A program made the translations under genes and the position numbers. Positions 34,518-43,619 of a stretch of DNA of 64,000 nt are shown here, piece by piece. Source of the stretch: Tolumonas sp008015085 (GTDB taxonomy: Bacteria > Pseudomonadota > Gammaproteobacteria > Enterobacterales > Aeromonadaceae); assembly GCA_029265125.1 (NCBI GenBank), contig JAJUJX010000001.1, positions 310,001 through 374,000 of the forward strand, given 5' to 3'. The stretch's first letter is position 1, and every line of letters begins with the position of its first letter. Below the pieces are notes generated by a model, which was not told the origin of the DNA, did not search any database, and saw nothing but the letters and a program-made list of their open reading frames with translations.

Positions 34518-35788
34518 AGCTTTACAACATCAAAGATCATTCAGAACAGGTCAGTTTTGCTCAGGCAGTAAAACAAGGTCTGGGGCGCGAACAGGGTTTA
34601 TTTTTCCCTGAGCAGATCGCACCATTAGCAGACGTAGATGCGCTGCTGGATAAACCACTGGTTGAGCGCTCTGTAGCTATTCTGAAACATTTGATCGGCG
34701 ATGAGCTATCTCAGGAAAAGCTGCAGGAGATGGTGGCTACTGCATTTTCTTTCCCTGCGCCGCTGGCAAAAGTCGCTGACAATACGTATGCACTAGAGCT
34801 GTTTCATGGCCCGACACTGGCGTTCAAGGATTTTGGTGGCCGGTTCATGGCTCAGTGCCTGACTGCCTTCAGTAACGGTGAAAAGATCACTATTCTGACA
34901 GCAACTTCTGGTGACACTGGTGCCGCGGTAGCACATGCGTTTTATGGTCTGCCCAATATTGAAGTTGTTATTCTGTATCCGGAAGGCAAGATCAGTCCGC
35001 TGCAGGAAAAACTGTTCTGCACACTGGGTGGTAATATTCGTACTATCGCGATCAAAGGCACCTTTGATGATTGCCAGGCGATGGTCAAAAATGCGTTTGA
35101 TGATGAAGAGCTGAAAAAAGCGATTGGCTTAAACTCAGCTAACTCCATCAATATCAGCCGTCTGGTTGCACAAATTTGCTACTATTTTGAAGCGATTGCT
35201 CAGCTGCCAAAAGCTCAGCGTTCACAGGCTGTGATTGCTGTTCCGTCAGGTAACTTCGGTAACCTGACCGCTGGTCTGATTGCTAAAGCACTGGGACTTC
35301 CGGTAAAACGCTTTATCGTAGCCACTAATGCTAACGACACTGTGCCTCGCTATCTGGCTGAAGGGACTTGGTCACCTAAAGAAACAGTACCGACTCTGTC
35401 TAACGCGATGGATGTCAGCCGCCCTAACAACTGGCCTCGTGTGGAAGAATTATTCAAAGTAAAAGGCTGGGATCTGAAAGAGCTGGGTTATGCTGCCCGT
35501 TCTGATGAAGAAACCTGTGTTAGCCTGAAAAAACTGCATGCAGAGGGTTATCTGTGTGAGCCGCATGGCGTGATTGCGTGGGATGTATTGCAATCTCAGC
35601 TGGCTGTTGATGAAGTGGGTATTTTCCTGTGTACTGCACATCCTGCTAAGTTTAAAGAAAGCGTGGAAGAGATCCTGAACATAAAGTTGGATCTACCAAA
35701 AGAACTGGCTGATCGTGCGGATCTTCCTTTGCTATCTGCTTTCATGCCTGCCGATTTCGCCAAGCTGCGTGAATTTCTGATGGCTTAA
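34514..35788 (+). CDS. thrC: Threonine synthase
   Basis: PLP-dependent enzyme converting O-phosphohomoserine to threonine. The 424-residue protein has the PLP lysine in HGPTLAFKDFGGRFM (near residue 105), TATSGDTGAAVAHAF, the phosphate-binding VPSGNFGNLTAGLIAK, and the C-terminal CTAHPAKFKE. It overlaps thrB by four bases. A terminator follows, so thrLABC ends here. Confidence 0.97.
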   Translation: MKLYNIKDHSEQVSFAQAVKQGLGREQGLFFPEQIAPLADVDALLDKPLVERSVAILKHLIGDELSQEKLQEMVATAFSFPAPLAKVADNTYALELFHGPTLAFKDFGGRFMAQCLTAFSNGEKITILTATSGDTGAAVAHAFYGLPNIEVVILYPEGKISPLQEKLFCTLGGNIRTIAIKGTFDDCQAMVKNAFDDEELKKAIGLNSANSINISRLVAQICYYFEAIAQLPKAQRSQAVIAVPSGNFGNLTAGLIAKALGLPVKRFIVATNANDTVPRYLAEGTWSPKETVPTLSNAMDVSRPNNWPRVEELFKVKGWDLKELGYAARSDEETCVSLKKLHAEGYLCEPHGVIAWDVLQSQLAVDEVGIFLCTAHPAKFKESVEEILNIKLDLPKELADRADLPLLSAFMPADFAKLREFLMA

Positions 35789-35811
35789 GCTTTTTTCTTA
35801 CTGTCATCAAG

Positions 35812-35833
35812 ACCCTCTCCGGAGGGTTTTTTT
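35812..35833 (+). terminator. Terminator of thrABC
   Basis: ACCCTC / GAGGGT stem with a 4-base loop followed by T7, 24 bases after the thrC stop. Confidence 0.88.
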
Positions 35834-35901
35834 GTATCTGTACTATCGCACGCATGCACTGTGTATTGGGGATATAAAACAAGGGGAATACTCGAATAAA
35901 A

Positions 35902-35926
35902 AAAGCCGGCTTTAATAGCCGGCTTT
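35902..35926 (-). terminator. Terminator of ptsHI-crr
   Basis: AAAGCCGGCT / AGCCGGCTTT stem with a 5-base loop. A-run on the left and T-run on the right allow function in both directions; for the minus strand it lies 20 bases after the crr stop. Confidence 0.88.
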
Positions 35927-35945
35927 TTCACAACCTGAAAGGTTA

Positions 35946-36461
35946 TTATTTCTTGATGCGCAGTACTGGGGTTTCACCCAGAGTCACTGGACCAGACAGT
36001 TTGGTCAGTGATTTAACGTCATCCATGTTAGAAATAACAACTGGAGTCAGAGTTGATTTAGCATTGCTCTGCAGGAACGCCAGGTCGAACTCAATAATGG
36101 TGTCGCCTGTCTTAACCTGCTGGCCTTCCTGCGCTACGCGAGTAAAGCCCTGGCCTTTCAGTTCAACAGTATCAATACCGAAGTGAACAAACAGTTCGAT
36201 ACCAGAATCTGATTCCAGAGAGAACGCATGGTTGGTCTCGAAGATTTTACCGATCACGCCGTCACATGGAGCAACCATTTTGTTGCCAGTAGGCTTGATA
36301 GCAATGCCGTCACCAACGATTTTCTCAGCGAAAACCACGTCAGGTACGTCTTCAATTGGTACGATCTCGCCAGACAACGGCGCAAAAATTTCGATACCAG
36401 CAGTATCAGCTGCGCTGTTATCTGAAGATACCATCTTCTTCAGAAAATCAAAAAAGCCCAT
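35946..36461 (-). CDS. crr: PTS glucose-specific IIA component (IIA-Glc)
   Basis: Soluble phosphocarrier between HPr and the glucose IIB domain, and the central signal of catabolite repression and inducer exclusion. The 171-residue protein has FAPLSGEIVPIEDVPDVVF, and the two active-site histidines at 78 (ETNHAF) and 93 (FVHFGIDTVE); the second is the phosphorylation site by family comparison. The N-terminus MGFFDFLKKMVS is the amphipathic membrane anchor known from E. coli. It is the last gene of ptsH-ptsI-crr. Confidence 0.97.
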   Translation of the reverse strand: MGFFDFLKKMVSSDNSAADTAGIEIFAPLSGEIVPIEDVPDVVFAEKIVGDGIAIKPTGNKMVAPCDGVIGKIFETNHAFSLESDSGIELFVHFGIDTVELKGQGFTRVAQEGQQVKTGDTIIEFDLAFLQSNAKSTLTPVVISNMDDVKSLTKLSGPVTLGETPVLRIKK

Positions 36462-36502
36462 GGTTTAGCTCCTGAATTTTAATGTTGATCAATACGATTC
36501 TA

Positions 36503-38230
36503 TCAGACGGCTCTGTTCTTCACAAAGTAGTCGTCCACAATCGCTTCAACTTCAGCAGCTGTTGCCGCTGCCAGTGCGCGATCTGCCAGATCTTTCGCTA
36601 CAGAGAAGCTGGTGTTACGAACCAGTTGTTTCACGCGTGGAATAGAGATAGCACTCATAGAGAACTCATCCAGACCCATACCCAGCAACAGAACGGTAGC
36701 ACGCTCATCGCCAGCTAACTCACCACACATGCCAGTCCATTTGCCTTCAGCGTGAGAGGCATCAATAACCTGTTTGATCAGGTTCAGAACCGCTGGTGAC
36801 AGTGGGTTATACAGACGGGAAATCATTTCGTTACCACGGTCAACCGCCAAGGTGTACTGAGTCAGGTCGTTGGTGCCGATACTAAAGAAGTCAGCTTCTT
36901 TAGCCAGGTGACGAGCCATCACAGCTGCAGCCGGAGTTTCGATCATGATACCTACTTCGATGTTTTCATCGAAAGGGATACCTTCATTACGCAGTTCTTC
37001 TTTCAGTTCTGCCAGTTCAACTTTCAGTGAACGGAATTCTTCGACAGAAATGATCATCGGGAACATGATGCGCAGTTTACCGAAAACGGAAGCACGCAGA
37101 ATCGCCCGTAACTGGGTGTGCATGATGTCTTTGCGATCAAAGAAGATACGCACAGCACGCCAGCCCAGGAACGGGTTCATTTCTTTAGGGAACTTCATGT
37201 AAGGCAGTTCTTTGTCACCACCAATGTCCATGGTACGGACAATGATTGGCTTGTCAGGCATAGACTGAGCAACTTCTTTATATGCCTGGAACTGTTCCTG
37301 CTCGGTTGGCAGAGAATCGCGATCCATGAAGAGGAATTCGGTACGGTACAGACCAACACCTTCAGCACCGTTACGGTGAGCACCATCCATATCTTTGATG
37401 GTACCGATGTTGGAACAGACTTCTACCTGATGACCATCAGTAGTGGTTGCTGGCAGCTCACGCAGTTTAGCCAGTTCAGCTTTTTCAGCCAGGAACTTAG
37501 CTTGCGCTGCTTTAGTTTTTGCCAGAACTTCTTCAGAAGGGTTAACGTGCACCTGATTGTGGATTGCATCCAGGATCAGGTAATCACCGCTCTGAACTTG
37601 TTTGGTAATATCGTTAGTACCAACAATCGCAGGCAATTCCAGAGAACGAGCCATGATTGAAGTATGAGAGGTACGACCACCGATATCTGTTACGAAACCA
37701 CGCACGTAGCTCAGGTTAATCTGTGCAGTTTCAGAAGGAGTCAGGTCGTTAGCAACCAGAATAACTTCTTCGTCGATAGTGCTCAGGTTAATGATTTCCA
37801 TGCCCAGAACGTTTTTCACCAGACGATTGCCGATATCACGGAAATCGGTAGCACGTTCACGCAGGTATGGGTCATCCAGTTCAGCCATCATAGAAGCATA
37901 TTGCTCGATAGCTTGATGGATAGCGCGATCTGCACTGAACAGTTCATCACGGATCAGAGTCAGAATATCCTGTTCGAGTTCTTCGTCCTCGAGCAGCATG
38001 ATGTGGCCTTCGAAAATAGCCTCTTTCTCTTCACCGAAAGTCTTACCAGCCATTTCTTTGATGGCTTCTAATTGTTGTGCAGATTTGGTGCGAGCTTCGT
38101 AAAAACGAGCAACTTCGCTATCAACCTGAGAAGAGGAGATTGGAGTCTGATTGATAACAATGTGTTGTTCTTTCAGCACCAGGGCCTTGGCAAATGCAAC
38201 GCCAGGCGATGCCAGGATACCAGAGATCAT
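36503..38230 (-). CDS. ptsI: PTS phosphoenolpyruvate-protein phosphotransferase (Enzyme I)
   Basis: Takes phosphate from PEP and passes it to HPr. The 575-residue protein (E. coli EI also 575) has MISGILASPGVAFAKAL, the phosphohistidine His189 in GGRTSHTSIMARSLELP, EGVGLYRTEFLFMDRD, DIGGDKELPYM, and the C-terminal PEP site GTNDLTQYTLAVDRG and MCGELAGDE. It lies between ptsH and crr with gaps of 59 and 41 bases, as in the canonical operon. Confidence 0.97.
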   Translation of the reverse strand: MISGILASPGVAFAKALVLKEQHIVINQTPISSSQVDSEVARFYEARTKSAQQLEAIKEMAGKTFGEEKEAIFEGHIMLLEDEELEQDILTLIRDELFSADRAIHQAIEQYASMMAELDDPYLRERATDFRDIGNRLVKNVLGMEIINLSTIDEEVILVANDLTPSETAQINLSYVRGFVTDIGGRTSHTSIMARSLELPAIVGTNDITKQVQSGDYLILDAIHNQVHVNPSEEVLAKTKAAQAKFLAEKAELAKLRELPATTTDGHQVEVCSNIGTIKDMDGAHRNGAEGVGLYRTEFLFMDRDSLPTEQEQFQAYKEVAQSMPDKPIIVRTMDIGGDKELPYMKFPKEMNPFLGWRAVRIFFDRKDIMHTQLRAILRASVFGKLRIMFPMIISVEEFRSLKVELAELKEELRNEGIPFDENIEVGIMIETPAAAVMARHLAKEADFFSIGTNDLTQYTLAVDRGNEMISRLYNPLSPAVLNLIKQVIDASHAEGKWTGMCGELAGDERATVLLLGMGLDEFSMSAISIPRVKQLVRNTSFSVAKDLADRALAAATAAEVEAIVDDYFVKNRAV

Positions 38231-38289
38231 AGCCGTACCTATGTTGTGTTAACAGGGATAAAAAAAGTGCAAATACAGAAAGAGCCGGA

Positions 38290-38547
38290 TTATTCCAGCT
38301 CGTCCATCAGTGCAACCAGTTTATCTACAGCTTTTTTCTCATCGCTACCTTCAGCACGGATAGTGATAGTAGTGCCTTTGGTCAGACCCAGAGTTTGCAG
38401 TTTGAACAAGCTCTTAGCGCTTGCAGATTTACCAGCGCTGATTACGGTTACTTCACTTTGAAACTCTTTAGCTTCTTTTACGAACTGAGCAGCAGGACGT
38501 GTGTGCAGGCCGTTTTCAGCAGTAATCAGTACAGACTTCTCGTACAT
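38290..38547 (-). CDS. ptsH: PTS phosphocarrier protein HPr
   Basis: The 85-residue carrier between Enzyme I and the sugar-specific IIA proteins. His15 (NGLHTRPAA) is the phosphorylation site and Ser46 lies in SASAKSLFKLQTLG, as in E. coli. I chose ATG 38547 (MYEKSVLI), which gives the exact 85-residue length; an in-frame start at 38601 would add 18 residues without similarity. It is the first gene of ptsHI-crr, about 295 bases downstream of cysK on the same strand; that gap holds its promoter region but I see no firm -35/-10 pair or CRP site. Confidence 0.96.
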   Translation of the reverse strand: MYEKSVLITAENGLHTRPAAQFVKEAKEFQSEVTVISAGKSASAKSLFKLQTLGLTKGTTITIRAEGSDEKKAVDKLVALMDELE

Positions 38548-38790
38548 TTGTTCACCCCAAATTAAATAAATCCATATTGTCGAGCTCGCTAAGGATACCA
38601 TCGTCCTGATGCAGAGATAAACGATTTTGCATATTAAAACGTGACTTTTTGCTGATTGTTATCGAGTTGTTATTGATAAAATAATGAGTTGTAGTAGCGG
38701 GGGTGCTGCTTCGTTAACCAATAAGTTAATATTTCATGAAAGTGACTGCACATTTGTATTCAGGAGTGCAAAAGGGGATCTTAACGGAAT

Positions 38791-38816
38791 AAAAAAAGCA
38801 CGCCGGAGCGCGCTTT
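38791..38816 (-). terminator. Terminator of cysK
   Basis: AAAGCACGC / GCGCGCTTT stem with one mismatch and a 4-base loop; on the minus strand it is followed by T7 (complement of A-run 38791-38797), 26 bases past the cysK stop. Confidence 0.78.
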
Positions 38817-38841
38817 AACTGAATGAGAAGAGTGAAAGAGG

Positions 38842-39810
38842 TTATGACTGCAGCTCTTGTTCGGTGAAAATACCTTGAAACAGGACGCTCGACAGATAAC
38901 GTTCACCAGAACTTGGCAGAATCACAACAATAGTCTTGTCTGCGAATTCAGGCAGTTCCGCCAGACGGTTTGCAGCAACGATGGCTGCACCAGAGCTGAT
39001 ACCAGCCAAAATGCCTTCTTCTTCCATCAGACGGCGCGCCATAGCAATTGCATCATCGCTGGCTACTTTTTCCACACGGTCAATCAGAGAGAGATCTAAG
39101 TTGCCCGGAATAAAGCCAGCCCCAATACCCTGAATTTTATGCGGACCTGGTTTTAGTTCTTCACCAGCCAGTTTTTGGCTGATGACTGGTGATTCAGCTG
39201 GTTCTACAGCAACAGAGATAATCGCTTTACCTTGTGTTTTTTTGATGTAGCGAGAGATACCAGTAATTGTTCCGCCAGTACCTACACCTGCTACAACTAC
39301 GTCAACCTGACCATCGGTATCAGCCCAGATTTCCGGACCCGTAGTTTTTTCATGAATCTCCGGGTTGGCAGGGTTTTCAAATTGCTGCAGCAGTACATAT
39401 TTTTCTGGATCCGCATTAACTAGCTCTTCTGCTTTAGCTATTGCGCCCTTCATGCCCAGAGGGCCCTCAGTCAGAACCAGATTCGCACCCAGCGCTTTTA
39501 ATAATTTACGACGTTCAAGACTCATGGTTGCTGGCATGGTCAGTGTAATGCCATAACCGCGGGAGGCCGCAACAAAAGCCAGAGCAATGCCGGTGTTACC
39601 ACTGGTCGGTTCGATAATCTCTTTACCTGGTTTCAGGATACCTTTCTTTTCCGCATCCCAAATCAGGTTTGCGCCGATACGGCATTTCACGCTGAAGCTT
39701 GGATTGCGGCTTTCAACTTTTGCTAATACGTTACCTTTACTAACACGGTTCAGGCGTACCAGAGGGGTGTTGCCAATGGTTAGTGAGTTATCTGCATAGA
39801 TTTTGCTCAT
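38842..39810 (-). CDS. cysK: Cysteine synthase A (O-acetylserine sulfhydrylase A)
   Basis: PLP enzyme making cysteine from O-acetylserine and sulfide. The 322-residue protein carries the PLP lysine in NPSFSVKCRIG (residue 42), the substrate loop EPTSGNTGIALAF, GVGTGGTITG for the PLP phosphate, and ILAGISSGAA. The first residues SKIYADNSLTIGNTPLV match CysK rather than CysM. ATG 39810 has TGGAG about seven bases upstream. Its position ahead of ptsH and near cysZ is the same as in E. coli. Confidence 0.97.
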   Translation of the reverse strand: MSKIYADNSLTIGNTPLVRLNRVSKGNVLAKVESRNPSFSVKCRIGANLIWDAEKKGILKPGKEIIEPTSGNTGIALAFVAASRGYGITLTMPATMSLERRKLLKALGANLVLTEGPLGMKGAIAKAEELVNADPEKYVLLQQFENPANPEIHEKTTGPEIWADTDGQVDVVVAGVGTGGTITGISRYIKKTQGKAIISVAVEPAESPVISQKLAGEELKPGPHKIQGIGAGFIPGNLDLSLIDRVEKVASDDAIAMARRLMEEEGILAGISSGAAIVAANRLAELPEFADKTIVVILPSSGERYLSSVLFQGIFTEQELQS

Positions 39811-40065
39811 GTTCGCTCCAGCGGGTAGGTCTTTGTTGAACGTAGATTAATCCTAAATAACAAGTTGGGAAATGCTGTTTTGTTATAACCATATGTAATA
39901 ACAAGATATAGCAATTTTATTGAAAAATTAGATCGGGGCAGTGATAAAAATAATCTGAGCATCTACCGTTGTTTTAGGCATAATTAGCATCATCAGAATA
40001 ATAATGAATTTCTTACCCCTGCAGGCTTTTATAGGTCGTTTAAGACAGGGATGAGGAGGAAGTAG

Positions 40066-41610
40066 ATGCGTGGCAAATTGATGTCTGTAGCGGCAATGCT
40101 TCTGCTGACATGGAACAGTGACAGTTTTGCAATTAATGCAGGAAATCCCGTTCCTGCTCCGGAAACTAAAATCACAGTAAAAACAGCAATTCCGTTACCC
40201 GCAGTATCAGAACGAGCTGAATTAACCCAGCAACTGATGGAAGTTGCTCTCACCGGGATACATCCTGTTTTTGCTGACACTTGGCTACAGTTAACTAAGC
40301 AACCTGAATTAACGAAAGATCCAGAAACCTATTACCGGATTTATTGTCTGTTGCAACAATTCAGACATGAATGGCATGCACTGGACTGGGATTCCCGCGA
40401 ACGTTTTCATCTGAGGAATTTTAATCCTTCAGCGACTACATTATCCCGTCAAGAGTATGCAGTACTGGTACAGCAGACTGGATTTGATAAACGGATTGCT
40501 GAATTGCGGCCTCATACTGAGAATTATCTGAATAGCCGGAAGGTCTTGCTTTCTTTACTGAATGAATCCAGAAAGGGGGCTTGGCCGGAAATTCCCGTTG
40601 TCAAAATTAAGCCAGGCGAGGTTAACGATAGTTTATTGCTCATCCGTCAGGCGTTGCTGCGTAATGGTGATTTAGCGGAAAAAGCGTTAACTGACGAACA
40701 GATGCAGCAGAATGTTTACGATGAGCTGACTATTCAGGCTGTTAAACAATTTCAGTTGCGGCATGGTTTGGAAGCTGATGGTGTTCTTGGGCGTCGTACG
40801 CTGGGATGGCTGCGTCTTCCTCCGCAAGTTCGGGCTGTTATTTTGGCTCGGAGCATGTTGCGCAGTGATTTACCGCAAAATGTTGCATCTAAACGCTATG
40901 TTCTGGTCAATATTCCTGAATTTCGTCTGCGGGTATTGGATAAGCAACAGGAAATTTTTACCAGTCGGGTGATTGTGGGTAAAACCGAGCGGCAAACACC
41001 GATCTTATCCAGTGAAATATCCAGTATTGTTGTTAATCCGGCGTGGCATGTACCGACCCGTATCCTGCAACAGGATCTCGTACCAAAACTATTGAAAGAT
41101 AAAAACTTTCTCGACAAAGGCCAGTTTGAGCTGGTTGATTCGCAGGGGATGACAGTAGATCCGGCCACGATTGTCTGGGATGGTACAGAAGGGAATTTCC
41201 CGTATCGCTTGCGACAAAAACCGGGCGATCATAATGCACTTGGTCGTTACAAGTTTTATCTGCCGAATAACGATGCAATCTACTTGCATTCGACTTCATC
41301 GCCTGGGTATTTCAAGCGTGATTTAAGAGCGCTCAGTTCTGGATGTGTGCGCGTTGAGGAAGCTGATGATTTTGCCCGGCTTCTTTTGAAAGACTCAAAA
41401 TGGAATATCAGTAAACTGGATCAGATGCTGAAACAAGACACTACAAAATGGCTGTCAATGGCTGACCCTGTGCCGGTATATACCGTTTACTGGCGCAGTT
41501 GGGTAGATGAAAAAGGGCAACTACAGTTCCGGGATGATATTTATCAGTTTGATGATGACGCCAAGATGGCGAATACGGCTGTAGTAAATAGTCTGATGGG
41601 GCATAGCTAA
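40066..41610 (+). CDS. L,D-transpeptidase (LdtD/YcbB-like)
   Basis: A periplasmic enzyme forming 3-3 (mDAP-mDAP) peptidoglycan cross-links. The 514-residue protein has a signal peptide (MSVAAMLLLTWNSDSFAIN), a helical scaffold region, a peptidoglycan-binding domain (about 215-250: VYDELTIQAVKQFQLRHG, LEADGVLGRRT) and the YkuD catalytic domain from about 280. The catalytic signature is near residue 410-430: HSTSSPGYF with RALSSGCVRVEEADDFA, including the Cys nucleophile. It is shorter than E. coli LdtD (615), so I give no symbol. It sits alone between the divergent cysK and the convergent cysZ. Confidence 0.9.
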   Translation: MRGKLMSVAAMLLLTWNSDSFAINAGNPVPAPETKITVKTAIPLPAVSERAELTQQLMEVALTGIHPVFADTWLQLTKQPELTKDPETYYRIYCLLQQFRHEWHALDWDSRERFHLRNFNPSATTLSRQEYAVLVQQTGFDKRIAELRPHTENYLNSRKVLLSLLNESRKGAWPEIPVVKIKPGEVNDSLLLIRQALLRNGDLAEKALTDEQMQQNVYDELTIQAVKQFQLRHGLEADGVLGRRTLGWLRLPPQVRAVILARSMLRSDLPQNVASKRYVLVNIPEFRLRVLDKQQEIFTSRVIVGKTERQTPILSSEISSIVVNPAWHVPTRILQQDLVPKLLKDKNFLDKGQFELVDSQGMTVDPATIVWDGTEGNFPYRLRQKPGDHNALGRYKFYLPNNDAIYLHSTSSPGYFKRDLRALSSGCVRVEEADDFARLLLKDSKWNISKLDQMLKQDTTKWLSMADPVPVYTVYWRSWVDEKGQLQFRDDIYQFDDDAKMANTAVVNSLMGHS

Positions 41611-41634
41611 ATTCTTATCATTATCTAAACAGAG

Positions 41635-41659
41635 ACGGGGACATATGTCCCCGTTTTTT
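41635..41659 (+). terminator. Terminator of the L,D-transpeptidase gene
   Basis: ACGGGGACA / TGTCCCCGT stem with a 2-base centre and T6. Its T-run touches the last base of the converging cysZ stop codon. Confidence 0.85.
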
Positions 41660-42396
41660 CAATTTTTTACCTGTTGATCATCAACCCACATTGCCGTGCT
41701 GGCACAGATTGCCATTGGCATAACAAACAGGTTCAGAACGGGGACAGACCCCAGAAACATCACTAAACCACCAAAAGAGAGATTACGCCAACGGTAACGA
41801 GCAAGCTGACGGCGCATCTCTGGAAATGGGATTTGGTGGTTGTCATAAGGATAGTCACAATATTGGATTGCCATCATCCATGCGGAGAACAGTAGCCAGA
41901 TCCAAGGTGCGGCAAATTGCCCGATAACCGGAATAAAAAAGAGGATCAGGCAGAGTAAAGTCCGTGGCAGCCAGTATTTTAATTTGAGCCACTCTCTGCG
42001 AAAGGCATGATGAACCTCCTGCCAAAGCGGTCTTTCATCCACTTTATGTAAATCAGAAACCAGATATTGTTCTACCCGGGCTGCCAGCATGCCATTGAAA
42101 GGGGCTGACAACCAATTTGTTACCATGCCGAAGATGAAACCGGATGACACTAATATCAGCAATACTGCTATTGGCCAGAGAATGAAGATCAACCAGTCCA
42201 GCCAGTCAGGTAACCAGCCGGTCAGGGTATGCATAGCAATATCAAACCGCTGAAATAGCAGGTAAAAACCAAAAGAAAAAAATAATATATTGATTAATAA
42301 AGGAAACCACACATAACGACGTATGCCGGGCTGGGTCATCAGATGTAGTCCCCGGAGCATATAACCTAATGCACTGAGTGGTTTAATATTTACCAT
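41659..42396 (-). CDS. cysZ: Sulfate transporter CysZ
   Basis: A 245-residue inner-membrane sulfate uptake protein that feeds cysteine synthesis. It has about four to six hydrophobic segments, and family-typical stretches GLHLMTQPGIRRYVWFPLLINILFF near the N-terminus, LSAPFNGMLAARVE (residues about 95-110), PRTLLCLILFFIPVIG and WMMAIQYCDYPYDNHQIPF. ATG 42396 has GAGG upstream and matches the E. coli length better than the ATG seven codons earlier. In E. coli cysZ lies beside cysK; here an L,D-transpeptidase gene separates them. Confidence 0.93.
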   Translation of the reverse strand: MVNIKPLSALGYMLRGLHLMTQPGIRRYVWFPLLINILFFSFGFYLLFQRFDIAMHTLTGWLPDWLDWLIFILWPIAVLLILVSSGFIFGMVTNWLSAPFNGMLAARVEQYLVSDLHKVDERPLWQEVHHAFRREWLKLKYWLPRTLLCLILFFIPVIGQFAAPWIWLLFSAWMMAIQYCDYPYDNHQIPFPEMRRQLARYRWRNLSFGGLVMFLGSVPVLNLFVMPMAICASTAMWVDDQQVKN

Positions 42397-42772
42397 TATT
42401 GTTTCCCTCTGCAGCAATAATGCCGTGACTATTACAGATAGATAACAACTTTGGTAGAGTTTGTGTTGTTGGTTTTAATTGAAATTCACGATTATCAGTG
42501 AAAAGCGTTGTCAGCCAGCACGGCAAAACTGATAATATGAATCAGGAACAATTACTTATCGTTTGTCATGGCTGCGGTATAATTACTGCCTGTGATTAAA
42601 GAGAGCAACTCAATCACTCTTTCTTTGTTGTGTCAGGATTGATTGACATGGTTTCTTATCAGTGTACTCAGACGATGATTATTGTGGCAGCCGAAAAGAG
42701 ATAGCCGCATTCCGTTGGGCACACTGATAAAGGATATTCGACAACCGATTAAACATAGTAGAGCAACGACAA
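42397..42772. promoter_or_regulatory. Divergent promoter region cysZ / zipA
   Basis: This 376-base region contains no gene. On the plus strand a consensus -10 TATAAT is at 42578-42583 without a good -35, and TTGACA at 42643-42648 is followed after 16 bases by TACTCA, a weak pair. Either could drive zipA. Confidence 0.4.
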
Positions 42773-43549
42773 ATGCAGGATTTGCGAATCGTACTGGTTA
42801 TTGTAGGGGCACTGGCAATTGCAGCACTGGTGATCCATGGGTTATGGACGAATCAGCGAAATAAACGTGCGCAACAGAAAAACACAACACCTAAATCAGC
42901 ACCAGCAAAACGTAACAGTGAAGCACGTGATGTAGATGGTTTTGATGCTGATGGTATTGGAACCGTGAGAGTTGTTTCTCGTAGTAATAGTTCTCCGATG
43001 CGTGATGCCGAGCCCGTGATCTCATCGGTTCCTCAATTTTCTGCCGATGATGACAAGGATGAGGTTGCTGAAACAACTCAGGACGATTTTTTTACAGAAC
43101 AAGATGAGCCACAAAAAATAAAAGCTAAAGGTAACTGGAAAGATGTTTATGTAATTAACATTGCCGCCCGAGAAGGCTCATATATTTATGGCCGAGATCT
43201 GAAACATGCACTGCGTATCCTTGGGTTTCGTTTCGGTGAAATGGATATCTTCCATCGTCATCTTGAAATGGATGGTGAAGGTGAAGTGTTGTTTAGCATG
43301 ATTAATATGATCAAACCCGGCACTTTTGAACCAAGTAAGATGGATCGTCTGATGACACCGGGTGTTTCGCTGTTTATGCAATTACCCGCAGCTGGTCGTG
43401 GTTTAGCTCACTTTGATCTGATGCTGAAAGCTGCAGATAAGTTGGCCAGCGAAGTTGATGGTATTTTGCTGGATGCCTCCCGTCAGCCCCTTAGCGAATA
43501 TTACCTGACTCAATGCCGCGACGAATTGAAAGATTACGATCATCAGTAA
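42773..43549 (+). CDS. zipA: Cell division protein ZipA
   Basis: Anchors FtsZ to the membrane at the division site. The 258-residue protein has an N-terminal membrane helix (IVLVIVGALAIAALVIHGLW, residues 6-25, no cleavable signal), a charged linker (NQRNKRAQQK), a variable acidic Pro/Ser-rich middle, and the C-terminal FtsZ-binding domain from about residue 120 (VYVINIAAREGSYIYGRDL; FGEMDIFHRH; FEPSKMDRLMTPGV). It is next to ligA, as in E. coli. ATG 42773 is the only good start; the upstream ribosome-binding site is weak (AGAGCAACGACAA). Confidence 0.94.
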   Translation: MQDLRIVLVIVGALAIAALVIHGLWTNQRNKRAQQKNTTPKSAPAKRNSEARDVDGFDADGIGTVRVVSRSNSSPMRDAEPVISSVPQFSADDDKDEVAETTQDDFFTEQDEPQKIKAKGNWKDVYVINIAAREGSYIYGRDLKHALRILGFRFGEMDIFHRHLEMDGEGEVLFSMINMIKPGTFEPSKMDRLMTPGVSLFMQLPAAGRGLAHFDLMLKAADKLASEVDGILLDASRQPLSEYYLTQCRDELKDYDHQ

Positions 43550-43570
43550 TCTTGCCTCCTTTAACTTCTG

Positions 43571-43595
43571 AGTGCGGCTTTTGCCGCACTTTTTG
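43571..43595 (+). terminator. Terminator between zipA and ligA
   Basis: AGTGCGGC / GCCGCACT stem with a 4-base loop and T5, 22 bases after the zipA stop and 25 bases before the ligA start. It would reduce but not necessarily stop read-through into ligA. Confidence 0.8.
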
Positions 43596-43619
43596 TCTGT
43601 GAATCTGAGACGAATTGCT